Positions 26,673-35,594 of a stretch of 64,000 nucleotides of DNA are shown here, one piece after another. Within the stretch, counting starts at the first letter, position 1. The number at the start of each line of letters is the position of its first letter. The stretch is from Georgenia sp. SYP-B2076 (GTDB lineage: Bacteria > Actinomycetota > Actinomycetes > Actinomycetales > Actinomycetaceae): positions 248,001 through 312,000 of the forward strand of contig NZ_RXOZ01000011.1 of assembly GCF_003991205.1 (NCBI RefSeq). Reading direction: 5' to 3'. A program made the position numbers and the translations under genes. The notes under the pieces were generated by a model, which saw only the letters and a program-made list of their open reading frames with translations, was not told the DNA's origin and did not search any database.

Positions 26673-27431
26673 ATGACCGCCTTCGACATCGACGTGTCCA
26701 GCCCGTTCCCCACCGGGTTCACCGGCGGCCTGGGCGGCCCGCACCAGGGCGGTCACCAGCCGCCCGACTGGTACATCGAGTACGGCATGGACCTCGGGGC
26801 GACCGAGGGCACCGAGGTCCACGCCGCCTTCGACGCCCACATCACCAAGCTCGCCCCGCACGACCCCGCCACCGACAGTGGCAAGGTGTACGGGGCGCAG
26901 CTGTTCATGCGGGCCCCGAACGACATGATGGGCGGGTTCTACACGCACATGACGCACGTGCCGCCGTCCCTGGCGGTCGGCTCCGCCGTCGCACGCGGCG
27001 ACGTCCTGGGGACCGTGCTCGCGTTCGACGGGATCCCGCCCCACCTGGCGCTGGTGGAGATCATCGGCGGCGCGCCCGGCGGCCAGTACCGCGGCGTGGA
27101 CCTCTACCAGCTCTTCCTGGACTCGGCGCTCTCCGAGACCGTGACCCCGGTGACCTTCATGCAGGACGGCTCGCCGCCGTCACCCGGCGCGGGCGGCGGC
27201 GGGCCCAAGGTCTACCACCTCGGCACGCTGCGGGGGATCCAGGAGGCGCTGGCGGTGCTCGGCTTCGACCCGGGCGTCATCGACGGACTGGACGGACCGA
27301 ACACCCGCGCGGCCGTCGCGCAGTTCCAGGGCTCGCAGGGGCTCGAGCCGGACGGGCAGTGCGCGGGGGCGACGCTCGACGCGCTTGCCGCGGCGATGAC
27401 GCAGCAGGGCTATCAGGTCGACGGGGTGTGA
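26673..27431 (+). CDS. degenerate M23-like protein with peptidoglycan-binding domain
   Basis: 252 residues. Residues 1-165 follow the LytM/M23 beta fold (YGMDLGATEGTEVHAAFDAH, VARGDVLGTV, PHLALVEI). However, the first zinc-binding HxGxD reads EYGMD and the HxH reads HLA, so both metal sites lack a histidine. A Gly/Pro linker leads to a C-terminal PG_binding_1 domain (about 187-245, with PGVIDGLDGPNTRAAVAQFQ). No signal peptide. GGAAGGAC ribosome site. Divergent from the hemopexin/giant operon, which has its own wall-related domain. It is probably a wall-binding, non-hydrolytic component. Confidence 0.85.
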   Translation: MTAFDIDVSSPFPTGFTGGLGGPHQGGHQPPDWYIEYGMDLGATEGTEVHAAFDAHITKLAPHDPATDSGKVYGAQLFMRAPNDMMGGFYTHMTHVPPSLAVGSAVARGDVLGTVLAFDGIPPHLALVEIIGGAPGGQYRGVDLYQLFLDSALSETVTPVTFMQDGSPPSPGAGGGGPKVYHLGTLRGIQEALAVLGFDPGVIDGLDGPNTRAAVAQFQGSQGLEPDGQCAGATLDALAAAMTQQGYQVDGV

Positions 27432-27512
27432 CCGGCGACCGCGGGGGGGCGGGTCGGCCCTCGTCGGGCGTCCGGCCCGCGTGGCGGGCGTCAGCGGTCC
27501 GGACGGGGAGGG

Positions 27513-30200
27513 TCAGAGCCGCGCCGGGGCGACGCTCTCCGGCAGCAGCCCGAGCCGGCCCACGACGCGGACCGCGTCGCGCCGCGACGTCACCCCGAGC
27601 TTGCGGTTGATCGACTTGAGGTGCTGCTTCACGGTGTTCACCGAGATGCCGAGCTCGTCGGCGATCTCCGCGTTCGTGCTCATCGGCAGGAACGCGACCA
27701 CCGACAGCTCCCGGTCGGTCAGCGCCTCCGGCGGGTGGCCGGCGCCGACCGGGGCCGGGACGCGCCGCGACGCGGCCAGCGCCTGCCCCGCCGGGCCCCG
27801 GTGCGTGCCCGCCACCTCCAGGTGACGGCGCAGCAGCGTGTCGAGGCGGCCGGTGGTGTGCAGGAGGTAGGCGACCGTGCCGGCCGCGTCCGCGGCGCCC
27901 AGTGCCCGCGCGATCGCCTCGCCCGCGGAGGCGTCGTGGCGCATCCGGTCCTCGGCGAGGCCGACGAGCCCCCACGCCCTCGCCGCCCAGCTCGTCTGGC
28001 TGGCCAGCAGCCCCGCGAGCGCGGGCCGGACCTGGTCCGCCTGCCCGGTGGCCAGCAGCACGCCGGCCCGGGCCAGGGCGATGACGTCCACCTCCGGTGC
28101 CGACTCGTCGGCGTCCCGGGCGGCCGGGCGGCCGGCCGCGTCGTCGTGCGCGACCAGGACGGCGCGGGCCCGCTCGGGTGCGCCCGCAGCGAGCTCCACG
28201 TCGACGACCAGCGCCGTCCGCAGCCGCACGAGGTGGATCATGCCGGGGTACCTGCGGAGCCACGCGTCGACGTCCGCCAGGCCGCGCCGCGCGCCGGCGA
28301 CGTCGCCCGCGATCAGCCGGCGATACGTCGCCGCGAGCCGGAGCCCGGCGCCGACGAACGGGTCATGCCCCCGGGCCTCACGCGCGTCGCCGAGGACCCG
28401 GTCGACCTCGCCGAGCTCGCCGCGCTCGAGGCCCGCGGCCGCGAGCGCCAGCAGGGCCGCGCCCGTCTCGGGCGACCTGCTCGTCCCCTGCGACTCGGCG
28501 GCGCGCAGCGCCCGGAGGGCCTCGGCCCGTGACCGCTCGACCAGCCCCAGGCCGCCCTCGGCGAGGGCGACGTACCCCCGGAGGTGGACCTCGCCGGAGC
28601 CGTGGACGGCGCCAGCGCGGGCGTCGGCGAGCGCGGCGCGGAGCAGGTCCAGGGCCCGTCGCGGGCGCCCCAGCCACAGCTCACCGACCCCCAGGAGGCC
28701 CCCGGCCGCGCCGCGGTAGGCGGCCCAGGCGCCGGCGTCGGCCGTGGTCAGCGTGCGGGCGAGGCGGTCGGCCCGGCGCGCCGCCCGGACCATGCGCACG
28801 GGGTCGCCGGCCCGCTCCGCCGCCGTGGCCTGCAGGATCCGGAGCACGACGGCGGCGACGGTGCGCCGCGGATCCGGCAGCGTCCCCAGGCCGGGCTCGG
28901 CCCGGCGGAGCAGCGCGGCGGCGTCGTCGTCGTCCCGGCAGAACGCACCGAGCGCCAGGGCGAGGGCCAGCTCGGCGTCGTCCAGCGCGGCCTCGGGCGG
29001 GATCCGGCCGAGCGTGGCCCCCAGCTCGCCGCGGCCGGCCGTGAAGATCTGGGTGGCGGCGGAGCGCAGCGCGACCCGTCCCATGAGCTCCCGGTCGTCG
29101 GAGTCGAGCACCAGCCCGAGCGCGGCCAGCCCTTCGCCGGCCGCCTCGAGCCAGGCGACGGCGCGGCGCCCGAGCTCACGGCGCAGGTCCGGCCGCTCCT
29201 TCTCGAGCCGGGTGCGCAGCATCTGGAGCAGCAGCGGGTGGTAGCGGTACCACCCGCCGTCGAGCTCCACCACGAGCACGTTGTCGCGCACGAGGGACTC
29301 GAGGATCGCCCCGGCCGACTCCTCGCCCGTGATCGCCCGCGCCAGCGGCGCGCACACGCGATCCGTCACGCTGGTCCGCAGGAGGAACTCCGAGCGGTCC
29401 GCGCCCAGGCCGCGCAGCACCTCACCGCCGAGGTATCCCGTCACCAGGGAGTGACGGCCGTCGAACTCACCGACGGCCCGGACCGGGTCGGCCGCGGCCT
29501 CCAGGGCCAGCGTCGCCAGCCGGAGGCCGGCCGCCCACCCCTCGGTGGTCTCCATCAGGCGGCCCAGCGCCGGCTCCGGGAGGGGCACGTCCCGGTCCTC
29601 GAGGAGCCGGCTCGCCTCCGCCTCGGTGAACGCCAGGTCCGCCGCGCGCAGCTCGCCGAGATCGCCGGCGATCCGGAGGCGGTGCAGCGGCAGGGCCGGG
29701 TCGTGCCTGGAGACGAGCACCAGGGCCACGCGAGGGGGCGGGCTGCGCAGCAGCGGCTCCAGGGACTCCGTGGCGTTCCCGCCCTCCAGCTCGTGGAGGT
29801 CGTCGAGCACCAGCACGAGGGGGCGGGCGGGCAGCCGCGCGCACACCAGCGCCACGAAGTCCTCGTCGGGCACGGGCGGGACGGTGAGGCCGCCGAGGAC
29901 CTCGTCACCGAGCACGCCCCGGACCGCGAGGAGCACCGTCGTCCACAGCCGGTGCGCGTCCCGCTCGGTCCGGTCGAGGGAGGCCCAGACGACCGGTCCC
30001 GGCGGGTGGCCCGCCCGGACCCAGCCGGCGACGGCGTACGTCTTCCCCGCGCCCGCCCCGCCGGTCACCAGGGTCACCGGGTGCCTGACGGCGTCGTCGA
30101 GCAGACCCAGGACCCGTTCCCGCCGGACCACGCCGGCGGAGAGCTGCGGGACGGTGAGCCGGGCCTCGAGCAACGCCGGCACGGGGGCCTGCGGGTCCAC
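27513..30200 (-). CDS. MalT-like LuxR-family ATP-dependent regulator
   Basis: 895 residues from GTG 30200, preceded by AGGAGAAGG. Plan of the STAND/MalT group: N-terminal NTPase with Walker A GGAGAGKT (near 48) and Walker B LVLVLDDLHEL (near 124), a long TPR-like helical sensor region, and a C-terminal LuxR helix-turn-helix (LTDRELSVVAF ... ISVNTVKQHLKSINRKLGV) over the last 60 residues. Such proteins bind ATP and a ligand, oligomerise, and activate transcription. It follows two small membrane/envelope genes by 44 bases and converges on the M23-like gene. Target genes are not known. Confidence 0.9.
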   Translation of the reverse strand: MDPQAPVPALLEARLTVPQLSAGVVRRERVLGLLDDAVRHPVTLVTGGAGAGKTYAVAGWVRAGHPPGPVVWASLDRTERDAHRLWTTVLLAVRGVLGDEVLGGLTVPPVPDEDFVALVCARLPARPLVLVLDDLHELEGGNATESLEPLLRSPPPRVALVLVSRHDPALPLHRLRIAGDLGELRAADLAFTEAEASRLLEDRDVPLPEPALGRLMETTEGWAAGLRLATLALEAAADPVRAVGEFDGRHSLVTGYLGGEVLRGLGADRSEFLLRTSVTDRVCAPLARAITGEESAGAILESLVRDNVLVVELDGGWYRYHPLLLQMLRTRLEKERPDLRRELGRRAVAWLEAAGEGLAALGLVLDSDDRELMGRVALRSAATQIFTAGRGELGATLGRIPPEAALDDAELALALALGAFCRDDDDAAALLRRAEPGLGTLPDPRRTVAAVVLRILQATAAERAGDPVRMVRAARRADRLARTLTTADAGAWAAYRGAAGGLLGVGELWLGRPRRALDLLRAALADARAGAVHGSGEVHLRGYVALAEGGLGLVERSRAEALRALRAAESQGTSRSPETGAALLALAAAGLERGELGEVDRVLGDAREARGHDPFVGAGLRLAATYRRLIAGDVAGARRGLADVDAWLRRYPGMIHLVRLRTALVVDVELAAGAPERARAVLVAHDDAAGRPAARDADESAPEVDVIALARAGVLLATGQADQVRPALAGLLASQTSWAARAWGLVGLAEDRMRHDASAGEAIARALGAADAAGTVAYLLHTTGRLDTLLRRHLEVAGTHRGPAGQALAASRRVPAPVGAGHPPEALTDRELSVVAFLPMSTNAEIADELGISVNTVKQHLKSINRKLGVTSRRDAVRVVGRLGLLPESVAPARL

Positions 30201-30244
30201 GACCTTCTCCTGTCGCCGTGAGACGACGCGGTTCGCCTGGAAGC

Positions 30245-30727
30245 CTATCCCCGCACCGGGTCCTCGGGGCACCCCCCGACGGGCGGGCGGACGTGGATCT
30301 CCCGGACCTCCAGGGCGAGGTCCTCGAGGCGGTCGAGAAGGGCGAAGAGCGCGTCCGGGTCGGCGAGGCGGACCCGGACGGTCGTGGTGGCCGGATCCTG
30401 GGTCACCTCCGCCCCCTCGATCGCGGGCCCGACCAGGTCGGCCACCAGCCCGACGAGGCCGACCTCGGCGACGGCCCGCGGCGGCCCGGGCCGGTGCGGG
30501 CGGGCTGGCCGCGAGGGGGCGCGGCCCCGCACCGGGACGACGTGGCGGATCGTCAGGCCGTCGCGGCGCAGGCGCGCCAGCACCCCCATGAGCGCGGCCT
30601 GGTCCGCCACGTGCCCGCGCAGGACCACGCGACCCGCCTGGCGCCGCACGACGAAACCCTCGAGCTCGCCGAGGACGGCGGCGGAGGGCTCGCCGGCCGC
30701 GCTGATCGAGAGGTCGATACCGGTCAT
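30245..30727 (-). CDS. conserved hypothetical protein, two repeated alpha/beta halves
   Basis: 160 residues from ATG 30727. The two halves look alike: DGLTIRHVVPVRGR and LVGPAIEGAEVTQDP/VRVRLADPDALFALLDRLEDLALEVREIHV resemble small ferredoxin-like or ACT-like units. The middle is rich in Arg/Pro. No signal peptide or membrane segment. I do not recognise the family. It lies between lapA-like and LuxR genes on the same strand (14 and 44 bases), so co-transcription with both is likely. Confidence 0.7.
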   Translation of the reverse strand: MTGIDLSISAAGEPSAAVLGELEGFVVRRQAGRVVLRGHVADQAALMGVLARLRRDGLTIRHVVPVRGRAPSRPARPHRPGPPRAVAEVGLVGLVADLVGPAIEGAEVTQDPATTTVRVRLADPDALFALLDRLEDLALEVREIHVRPPVGGCPEDPVRG

Positions 30728-30741
30728 GGTGGGCGCGGGCG

Positions 30742-30963
30742 CTACCGGCGCCGCCGGGACAGCAGCCACGCGACAACCATGCCGAGGAGGAAGACGACGG
30801 ACAGGGTCAGCCACTGGGGCGACACGACCCGGACGGCGAAGAGCTGGACGGCGACGGGGCTGCGGTTCTGGAGGATGAACACCACCGCACACGCGGCCAG
30901 CGCCAGGCCGAGCCAGGTGCGGCCGCTGAGGCGTCTGCGCGTGGCCGGGCTCTTCTCGCTCAT
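30742..30963 (-). CDS. LapA domain-containing small membrane protein
   Basis: 73 residues: a short basic N-terminus, a first membrane helix (TWLGLALAACAVVFILQNRS, about 16-35), the NRSPVAVQLFAVRV link typical of DUF1049/LapA, and a second helix (LTLSVVFLLGMVVAWLLS) ending in RRRR. In other bacteria LapA-type proteins act with LapB in envelope biogenesis; in actinobacteria the role is unknown. GGGAGGTCC ribosome site. Divergent from the DUF1269 gene. Confidence 0.8.
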   Translation of the reverse strand: MSEKSPATRRRLSGRTWLGLALAACAVVFILQNRSPVAVQLFAVRVVSPQWLTLSVVFLLGMVVAWLLSRRRR

Positions 30964-31068
30964 CGGACCTCCCTCGGGGGCGGGCAGCACCCGGGCTCCC
31001 GCGCGCCGGGACGCGCCCGCGGCTCCCGGCCGTGCCCATCCTGGCGCGGGCCCGGCCGCGCGCGGACC

Positions 31069-31081
31069 ACCCGTTCCGGGT
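31069..31081 (+). promoter_or_regulatory. ACCCG-N3-CGGGT operator-like dyad (copy 1)
   Basis: ACCCG-TTC-CGGGT followed by GAT and CCGGG lies between the divergent LapA and DUF1269 genes, 89 bases before the latter. An equivalent dyad with the same following bases occurs at 33958-33970 before the aminopeptidase. The two share spacing and context, suggesting a common regulator. Confidence 0.5.
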
Positions 31082-31169
31082 GATCCGGGGGCCCGGGACC
31101 GGCACGAGTGTGGGAGCACGCAGTCGCACCGCGCCCGGTCGATGCGCACCTCGCCTCGAAGGAGACCCC

Positions 31170-31661
31170 ATGTCCGAGCTGATCATCCTTGGGTACGACG
31201 ACCACGCCACGGCCGAGAAGGCCTACGAGAAGGTCCTGGAGCTGCAGCAGGACTTCGTGGTCAACCTGACCGGGCTCGCCGTGGTCCGCATCGACCCGGA
31301 CGGCAAGAAGCACGTGGACACCCCCGCGCACATCGTCGGCGCCTCGGCCGCCTCGGGGGCGCTGTGGGGCACGATCTTCGGCCTCCTCTTCCTCGTCCCC
31401 GCGTTCGGCATGCTCGTCGGCGGCGCGCTGGGCGCGCTCACGGGGAAGCTGAGCAAGACCGGCATCGACAGGGCCTTCCGGGACCGGGTGGAGGACATGC
31501 TCACGCCCGGCCACGCCGCCGTCGTCGTCATGGCCAAGAAGCTCACCGAGGACAAGTTCGCCGCCGCGCTCCGCCCGTTCGGGGGCAGCGTCCTGCAGAC
31601 CTCCCTCTCCGAGGAGGACGAGAAGGAGCTGGCGGAGGAGCTGGCCACGCCCGCGGGCTGA
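31170..31661 (+). CDS. DUF1269 family membrane-associated protein
   Basis: 163 residues. After MSELIILGYDDHATAEKAYE comes a glycine-zipper membrane hairpin (GALWGTIFGLLFLVPAFGML then VGGALGALTGKL, about 67-98) and a C-terminal alpha/beta part (HAAVVVMAKKLTEDKF, SVLQTSLSEEDEKEL). This matches the DUF1269/DUF1269-like family found in bacterial stress and envelope operons; function unknown. GAAGGAG ribosome site. It may share the ACCCG-N3-CGGGT site upstream with the aminopeptidase operon. Confidence 0.85.
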   Translation: MSELIILGYDDHATAEKAYEKVLELQQDFVVNLTGLAVVRIDPDGKKHVDTPAHIVGASAASGALWGTIFGLLFLVPAFGMLVGGALGALTGKLSKTGIDRAFRDRVEDMLTPGHAAVVVMAKKLTEDKFAAALRPFGGSVLQTSLSEEDEKELAEELATPAG

Positions 31662-31693
31662 ACCCACGCGAGCAGAGCGGGCGGGGGCGGGAC

Positions 31694-32113
31694 ATGGCGG
31701 GGACCATGCGCCGGCGGTCCGCGGCGGCGGCCGTGGTGGCCGGTGCGCTGCTCGCCGCGTGCGCCGCGGCCGCGGGGGGCGCCGCGCCGGACCTGGCGGG
31801 CAAGAGCTTCGTCTCGAGCGGGGTGCGCGGCCACGACCTGGTGGCCGGCACCGACGTCCGGCTGCTGTTCGGGCAGGACACCATCTCGGTGAACGCGGGC
31901 TGCAACACGCTCACGGGCGCGGCGACCTGGGCCGGCGGCGTCCTCGCCGTCGACGCGCACATGGCCCAGACGATGATGGCGTGCTCGGGGGAGCTGACCG
32001 ACCAGGACGACTGGCTCAAGGTGCTGCTCACCTCTGACCCGGCCGTGGCCCTGGAGGGCAGGACCCTCACCATCGGTGACGACGCCGAGGGCCTCACCCT
32101 CGAGCAGGAGTGA
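31694..32113 (+). CDS. META-domain lipoprotein
   Basis: 139 residues. The N-terminus is a lipoprotein signal (RRRSAAAAVVAGALLAAC, lipobox LAAC with Cys about 25). The mature part is one META/HslJ-like domain: LAGKSFVSSGVRGHDLVAGT, NAGCNTLTGAATWAGGVL with the conserved NxxxG pattern, and TMMACSGELTDQDDWL. HslJ-type domains are small secreted beta proteins associated with envelope stress or novobiocin resistance in other bacteria. It follows the DUF1269 gene by 32 bases. Confidence 0.8.
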   Translation: MAGTMRRRSAAAAVVAGALLAACAAAAGGAAPDLAGKSFVSSGVRGHDLVAGTDVRLLFGQDTISVNAGCNTLTGAATWAGGVLAVDAHMAQTMMACSGELTDQDDWLKVLLTSDPAVALEGRTLTIGDDAEGLTLEQE

Positions 32114-32155
32114 CCGGCCGGGGGATGACCGTGACCGCACGGCCGGCAGGCTGAC

Positions 32156-33949
32156 ATGGATCCCGCGGTCACCAGCCTCGTGGTGCTCGCCGGCGCGGTC
32201 GCGCTGTTCCTGTGGAACCGGCTGCCGGTGGGCGTGGTCGCTGTCCTGACCGCGCTGTCCCTCTACGCCACCGGGGTGCTGGGCGCCGGTCAGGCGCTGG
32301 CCGGCTTCGGCGACCCGATCGTCATCTTCGTCGCGTCCCTGTTCGTGGTCAGCGAGGCGCTGGACGCCACCGGGGTGACCACGTGGGCCGGTCAGGCGCT
32401 CACGGACCGGGCGGGCACCGGGCGCCGGGAGCTGCTGGTCACCATCATGGTGCTCGCCGGCGTGCTGACCGCCGTCGTCAGCCCGAACGGCTCGGTCGCC
32501 GCGCTGCTGCCGATGGTCGTCGTCGTCGCGGTGCGCAACGGCCACTCACCGTCCCAGCTGGCGATGCCGCTCGCCTTCGCCGCGCACGCGGGGTCGTTGC
32601 TGGCCCTGTCCGGGAGCCCCGTCAACATCATCGTCAGCGATGCCGCCGCGCAGGAGGGCGCCGGACCGTTCGGGTTCTTCGAGTTCGCAATCCTGGGCGT
32701 CCCCCTGCTGGCCGTCACCATCGCGCTGTCGGCCCTGCTCGGCCCCCGGCTCCTGCCCGCCACGGCCGCCGGCTCGTCCCTGGCGGACCTGAGCCGGCAC
32801 GCGCGCACCCTGTCCGGGCACTACGCGCTCCAGGACGGCTTCTACCGCCTGACGGTCCGGGCCGGGTCGAGCCTCGTCGGGACGCCCCTGCCGGGTGGCG
32901 ACCCGCCCGGGCTGTCGGTGCTCGGCGTGCAGACCGCCCGCGGCGCCGCGCACCCGGCGGAGCACATCATCGACGCCGGCGACGCGATCATCGTGACGGG
33001 CCCCGCCGAGGCCGTCATCGCCTTCGCCGGGGCGCGGCAGCTGGACGTGGGGCTCCGGCCGGTCACCGCGGACGCCCTGCTGACCCGGGAGGCGGGCGTC
33101 GTCGAGGTGGTCGTCCCGCCCCGCTCGCCGCTCGTGGGGGAGCGGGTGTTCCCGGGGATGGTGCGCCTGGGCGAGGTCGTCATCCTCGCGGTGCGCCACC
33201 GCGGGCTGGACCGCGGGCCGCGCGGCGCCGTCCTCGGCGAGGGGGACAGCCTCCTCCTGCACGGCCCGTGGGCGGTGATCGACAGCCTCGTCGACGACCG
33301 CGACGTCCTCGTCGTCGACGCCCCGGACCGCGTCCGCCGCCAGGCCGTCCCGCTCGGCGCGAAGGCGATCGAGGCGCTCGCCGTCCTCGCCGCGATGGTG
33401 GTGCTGCTCGTCACCGGCGCCGTGCCGCCCGCCGTGGCGGGGCTCGGCGCGGCCGCCGCGATCGTGGCGCTGCGGGTGGTGACGCCGCAGCACGCCTACC
33501 GGGCGGTGTCCTGGCAGACCGTGGTCCTCCTCGGCGGGCTGATCCCGCTGTCGACGGCGATCTCGACCTCCGGGGCGGCGGACCTGCTCGCCGGGGCGCT
33601 CCTGGGCGTCGTCGGCAACCTCTCCCCGTACCTCCTCCTCCTCGTCGTCTTCGCGGTCACCGCGGCCCTCGGCCAGGTGGTGAGCAACACCGCGACGGCG
33701 CTGATCGTCGTCCCCATCGCGGTGGCGGCCGCCGTCGAGGGTCGGATCGCCGTCGAGCCGGTCCTCATGACCGTGGCCGTGGCCGGGGCGGCGTCCTTCC
33801 TCACCCCGATCGCGACCCCCGCGAACATGATGGTGATGGGCCCGGGCGGGTACCGGTTCGGCGACTACTGGCGCCTCGGCGCGGTGGTCCTCGTCGCGTG
33901 GCTGGCCATCGCGCTGCTCGTCATCCCGGTGGTCTGGCCGCTGCGGTGA
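32156..33949 (+). CDS. SLC13-type permease with two TrkA-C domains
   Basis: 597 residues. About ten membrane segments in two halves (1-205 and 400-597) flank a soluble middle of two TrkA-C/RCK-C-like units (about 220-400, e.g. GTPLPGGDPPGLSVLGVQ and VFPGMVRLGEVVILAV). The motifs SPNGSVAALLP and VVSNTATALIVVPIA are the paired substrate/Na+ site loops of divalent anion:Na+ symporters. Bacterial SLC13 proteins of this shape transport dicarboxylates, sulfate or related anions; the substrate cannot be told. It stands in a group with the META and aminopeptidase genes. Confidence 0.92.
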   Translation: MDPAVTSLVVLAGAVALFLWNRLPVGVVAVLTALSLYATGVLGAGQALAGFGDPIVIFVASLFVVSEALDATGVTTWAGQALTDRAGTGRRELLVTIMVLAGVLTAVVSPNGSVAALLPMVVVVAVRNGHSPSQLAMPLAFAAHAGSLLALSGSPVNIIVSDAAAQEGAGPFGFFEFAILGVPLLAVTIALSALLGPRLLPATAAGSSLADLSRHARTLSGHYALQDGFYRLTVRAGSSLVGTPLPGGDPPGLSVLGVQTARGAAHPAEHIIDAGDAIIVTGPAEAVIAFAGARQLDVGLRPVTADALLTREAGVVEVVVPPRSPLVGERVFPGMVRLGEVVILAVRHRGLDRGPRGAVLGEGDSLLLHGPWAVIDSLVDDRDVLVVDAPDRVRRQAVPLGAKAIEALAVLAAMVVLLVTGAVPPAVAGLGAAAAIVALRVVTPQHAYRAVSWQTVVLLGGLIPLSTAISTSGAADLLAGALLGVVGNLSPYLLLLVVFAVTAALGQVVSNTATALIVVPIAVAAAVEGRIAVEPVLMTVAVAGAASFLTPIATPANMMVMGPGGYRFGDYWRLGAVVLVAWLAIALLVIPVVWPLR

Positions 33950-33957
33950 CCCGGGTG

Positions 33958-33970
33958 ACCCGCAACGGGT
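33958..33970 (+). promoter_or_regulatory. ACCCG-N3-CGGGT operator-like dyad (copy 2)
   Basis: ACCCG-CAA-CGGGT followed by GATG and CCGGG, 77 bases before the aminopeptidase start; matches the copy at 31069-31081 in arms, spacer length and right flank. Confidence 0.5.
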
Positions 33971-34046
33971 GATGTCCGGGTGGGCGCGGGCGGGGAGGGT
34001 GGGCCGAGAGCGCGGGCGCGCCCGCCCGCGCGGAGGAGGGATCCCG

Positions 34047-35594
34047 ATGGTGCGGCGCCCGAACAAGCTCATCCCCGACTCCTTCACCCCGGTCCCGTCC
34101 CAGCTGTCGACGGCCACCGTGCGCGTGGTCGAGCGGTTCACGGACGTGGAGGCGACCGGCGTCGCCGTCCACACCGACGCCGAGGTCCCCGCCGAGCTGG
34201 GCCTCTCCCGCGACGACCTCGCCCGGGCCGGGTTCGAGGCCAAGGTCGGCAGCGCCCTCGCCCTGCCCCGCGCGCCCGGCCCGCTCCTCGTCGCGGTGGG
34301 TGCCGGACCGCTCGCCGAGCAGGGCGAGGCCTCGCTGCGCGACGTCGCGGCGGCCCTCGGGCGGGCGACCACCCGCGCCGCCCGGGTCGGGCTGCGCGTC
34401 CCCGCGCTCGGGGGCGTCGACGCCCGGGACGCGGCCCGGGCCCTGACGGAGGGGGTCGTGCTGGCACGCTACCGGTACTCGGCGCTGCGGAAGGAGCCCC
34501 AGGAGACCCCCCTCGCCGAGGTCCAGCTGCTGCTCGACGGGGCCGACGCGGCCGAGGCCTCGGCGGGGGCGGCGGCCGGGCTCGTCACGAGCCGCGCCGC
34601 CGCCATCGCCCGTGACCTCGCCAACACGCCGCCCGCGCACCTGACCGCCGCCGACCTCGCCGACGTCGCCGCCGAGCTGGGGCGGGCCCACGGGTTCGGC
34701 GTGGAGGTCTTCGGGCGGGACGAGCTCGTCGAGATGGGCTGCGGGGGGTTGCTGGGCGTCAACCGGGGCAGCGCCGAGGAGCCGCGCCTCGTCAAGCTCA
34801 CCTACGCGCCCCAGGGCGGGGCCGACGCGCACCTGGTGCTCGTCGGCAAGGGCATCATGTACGACTCCGGCGGCATCAGCCTCAAGCCCTCCGACCCCAT
34901 GCACCTGCTCATGAAGATGGACATGGGCGGGGCGGCGGCGATCCTCGGCGCCTTCACCGCCCTGGGCGACGCGGGGGTCGCCAGCCGGGTCACGGGGTTC
35001 CTCGCCTGCACGGACAACGTGCCCTCGGGGAGCGCCTACGTCCTCGGCGACGTGCTGCGCACCCGCGCCGGCAAGACCATCGAGGTGAAGAACACCGACG
35101 CCGAGGGCCGCCTGGTCATGAGCGACGCCCTGGTCCTCGCCACGGAGGAGTCGCCGTCCGCCGTCGTCACCATCGCGACGCTCACCGGCGCCGCGCTCGC
35201 GGCCCTCGGGACGGCGATGGCGGCGACGCTGGGCAACGACCAGGGCGTGGTCGAGCAGGTGCGGGCGGCCGCGGCCCGCACCGACGAGCCCGTCTGGCAG
35301 CTGCCCCTCGAGCGGAAGTACCGGAAGCAGCTGGACTCGGACATCGCCGACATCGCCAACCTGGGCGGCCCGCACGCGGGCGCCATCACCGCGGCCCTGT
35401 TCCTCGACGAGTTCGTGGGCGGCGTGCCCTGGGCGCACCTGGACATCTGCGGGCCGATGCAGGTCGACGCGGACGACGCGTGGCGCTCGAAGGGCGCCAC
35501 CGGCTACGGGGCGCGCCTGCTCCTCGAGCTGGCCCGCGGGTTCACCGCTCCCGCCGCCGGTGTGGCGACGCCCGAGCGGCAGGCGGTCGCATGA
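34047..35594 (+). CDS. pepA: leucyl aminopeptidase (M17)
   Basis: 515 residues. The C-terminal catalytic domain has the M17 signatures: GKGIMYDSGGISLKPSD with a metal-binding Asp and a Lys, MKMDMGGAAA, and NTDAEGRLVMSDAL with metal-binding Asp and Glu. The enzyme removes N-terminal residues from peptides in the cytoplasm, using two metal ions and a hexameric barrel. A GAGGAGGG ribosome site fixes ATG 34047. Its stop overlaps the ATG of a permease, so peptide breakdown and amino-acid movement may be coupled. Confidence 0.93.
   Translation: MVRRPNKLIPDSFTPVPSQLSTATVRVVERFTDVEATGVAVHTDAEVPAELGLSRDDLARAGFEAKVGSALALPRAPGPLLVAVGAGPLAEQGEASLRDVAAALGRATTRAARVGLRVPALGGVDARDAARALTEGVVLARYRYSALRKEPQETPLAEVQLLLDGADAAEASAGAAAGLVTSRAAAIARDLANTPPAHLTAADLADVAAELGRAHGFGVEVFGRDELVEMGCGGLLGVNRGSAEEPRLVKLTYAPQGGADAHLVLVGKGIMYDSGGISLKPSDPMHLLMKMDMGGAAAILGAFTALGDAGVASRVTGFLACTDNVPSGSAYVLGDVLRTRAGKTIEVKNTDAEGRLVMSDALVLATEESPSAVVTIATLTGAALAALGTAMAATLGNDQGVVEQVRAAAARTDEPVWQLPLERKYRKQLDSDIADIANLGGPHAGAITAALFLDEFVGGVPWAHLDICGPMQVDADDAWRSKGATGYGARLLLELARGFTAPAAGVATPERQAVA

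Noticed and set aside
17905-27431. Contractile injection system or prophage
   Set aside because: Despite the phage-lysin-like domain, no sheath, tube, baseplate, AAA+ or capsid genes are present.
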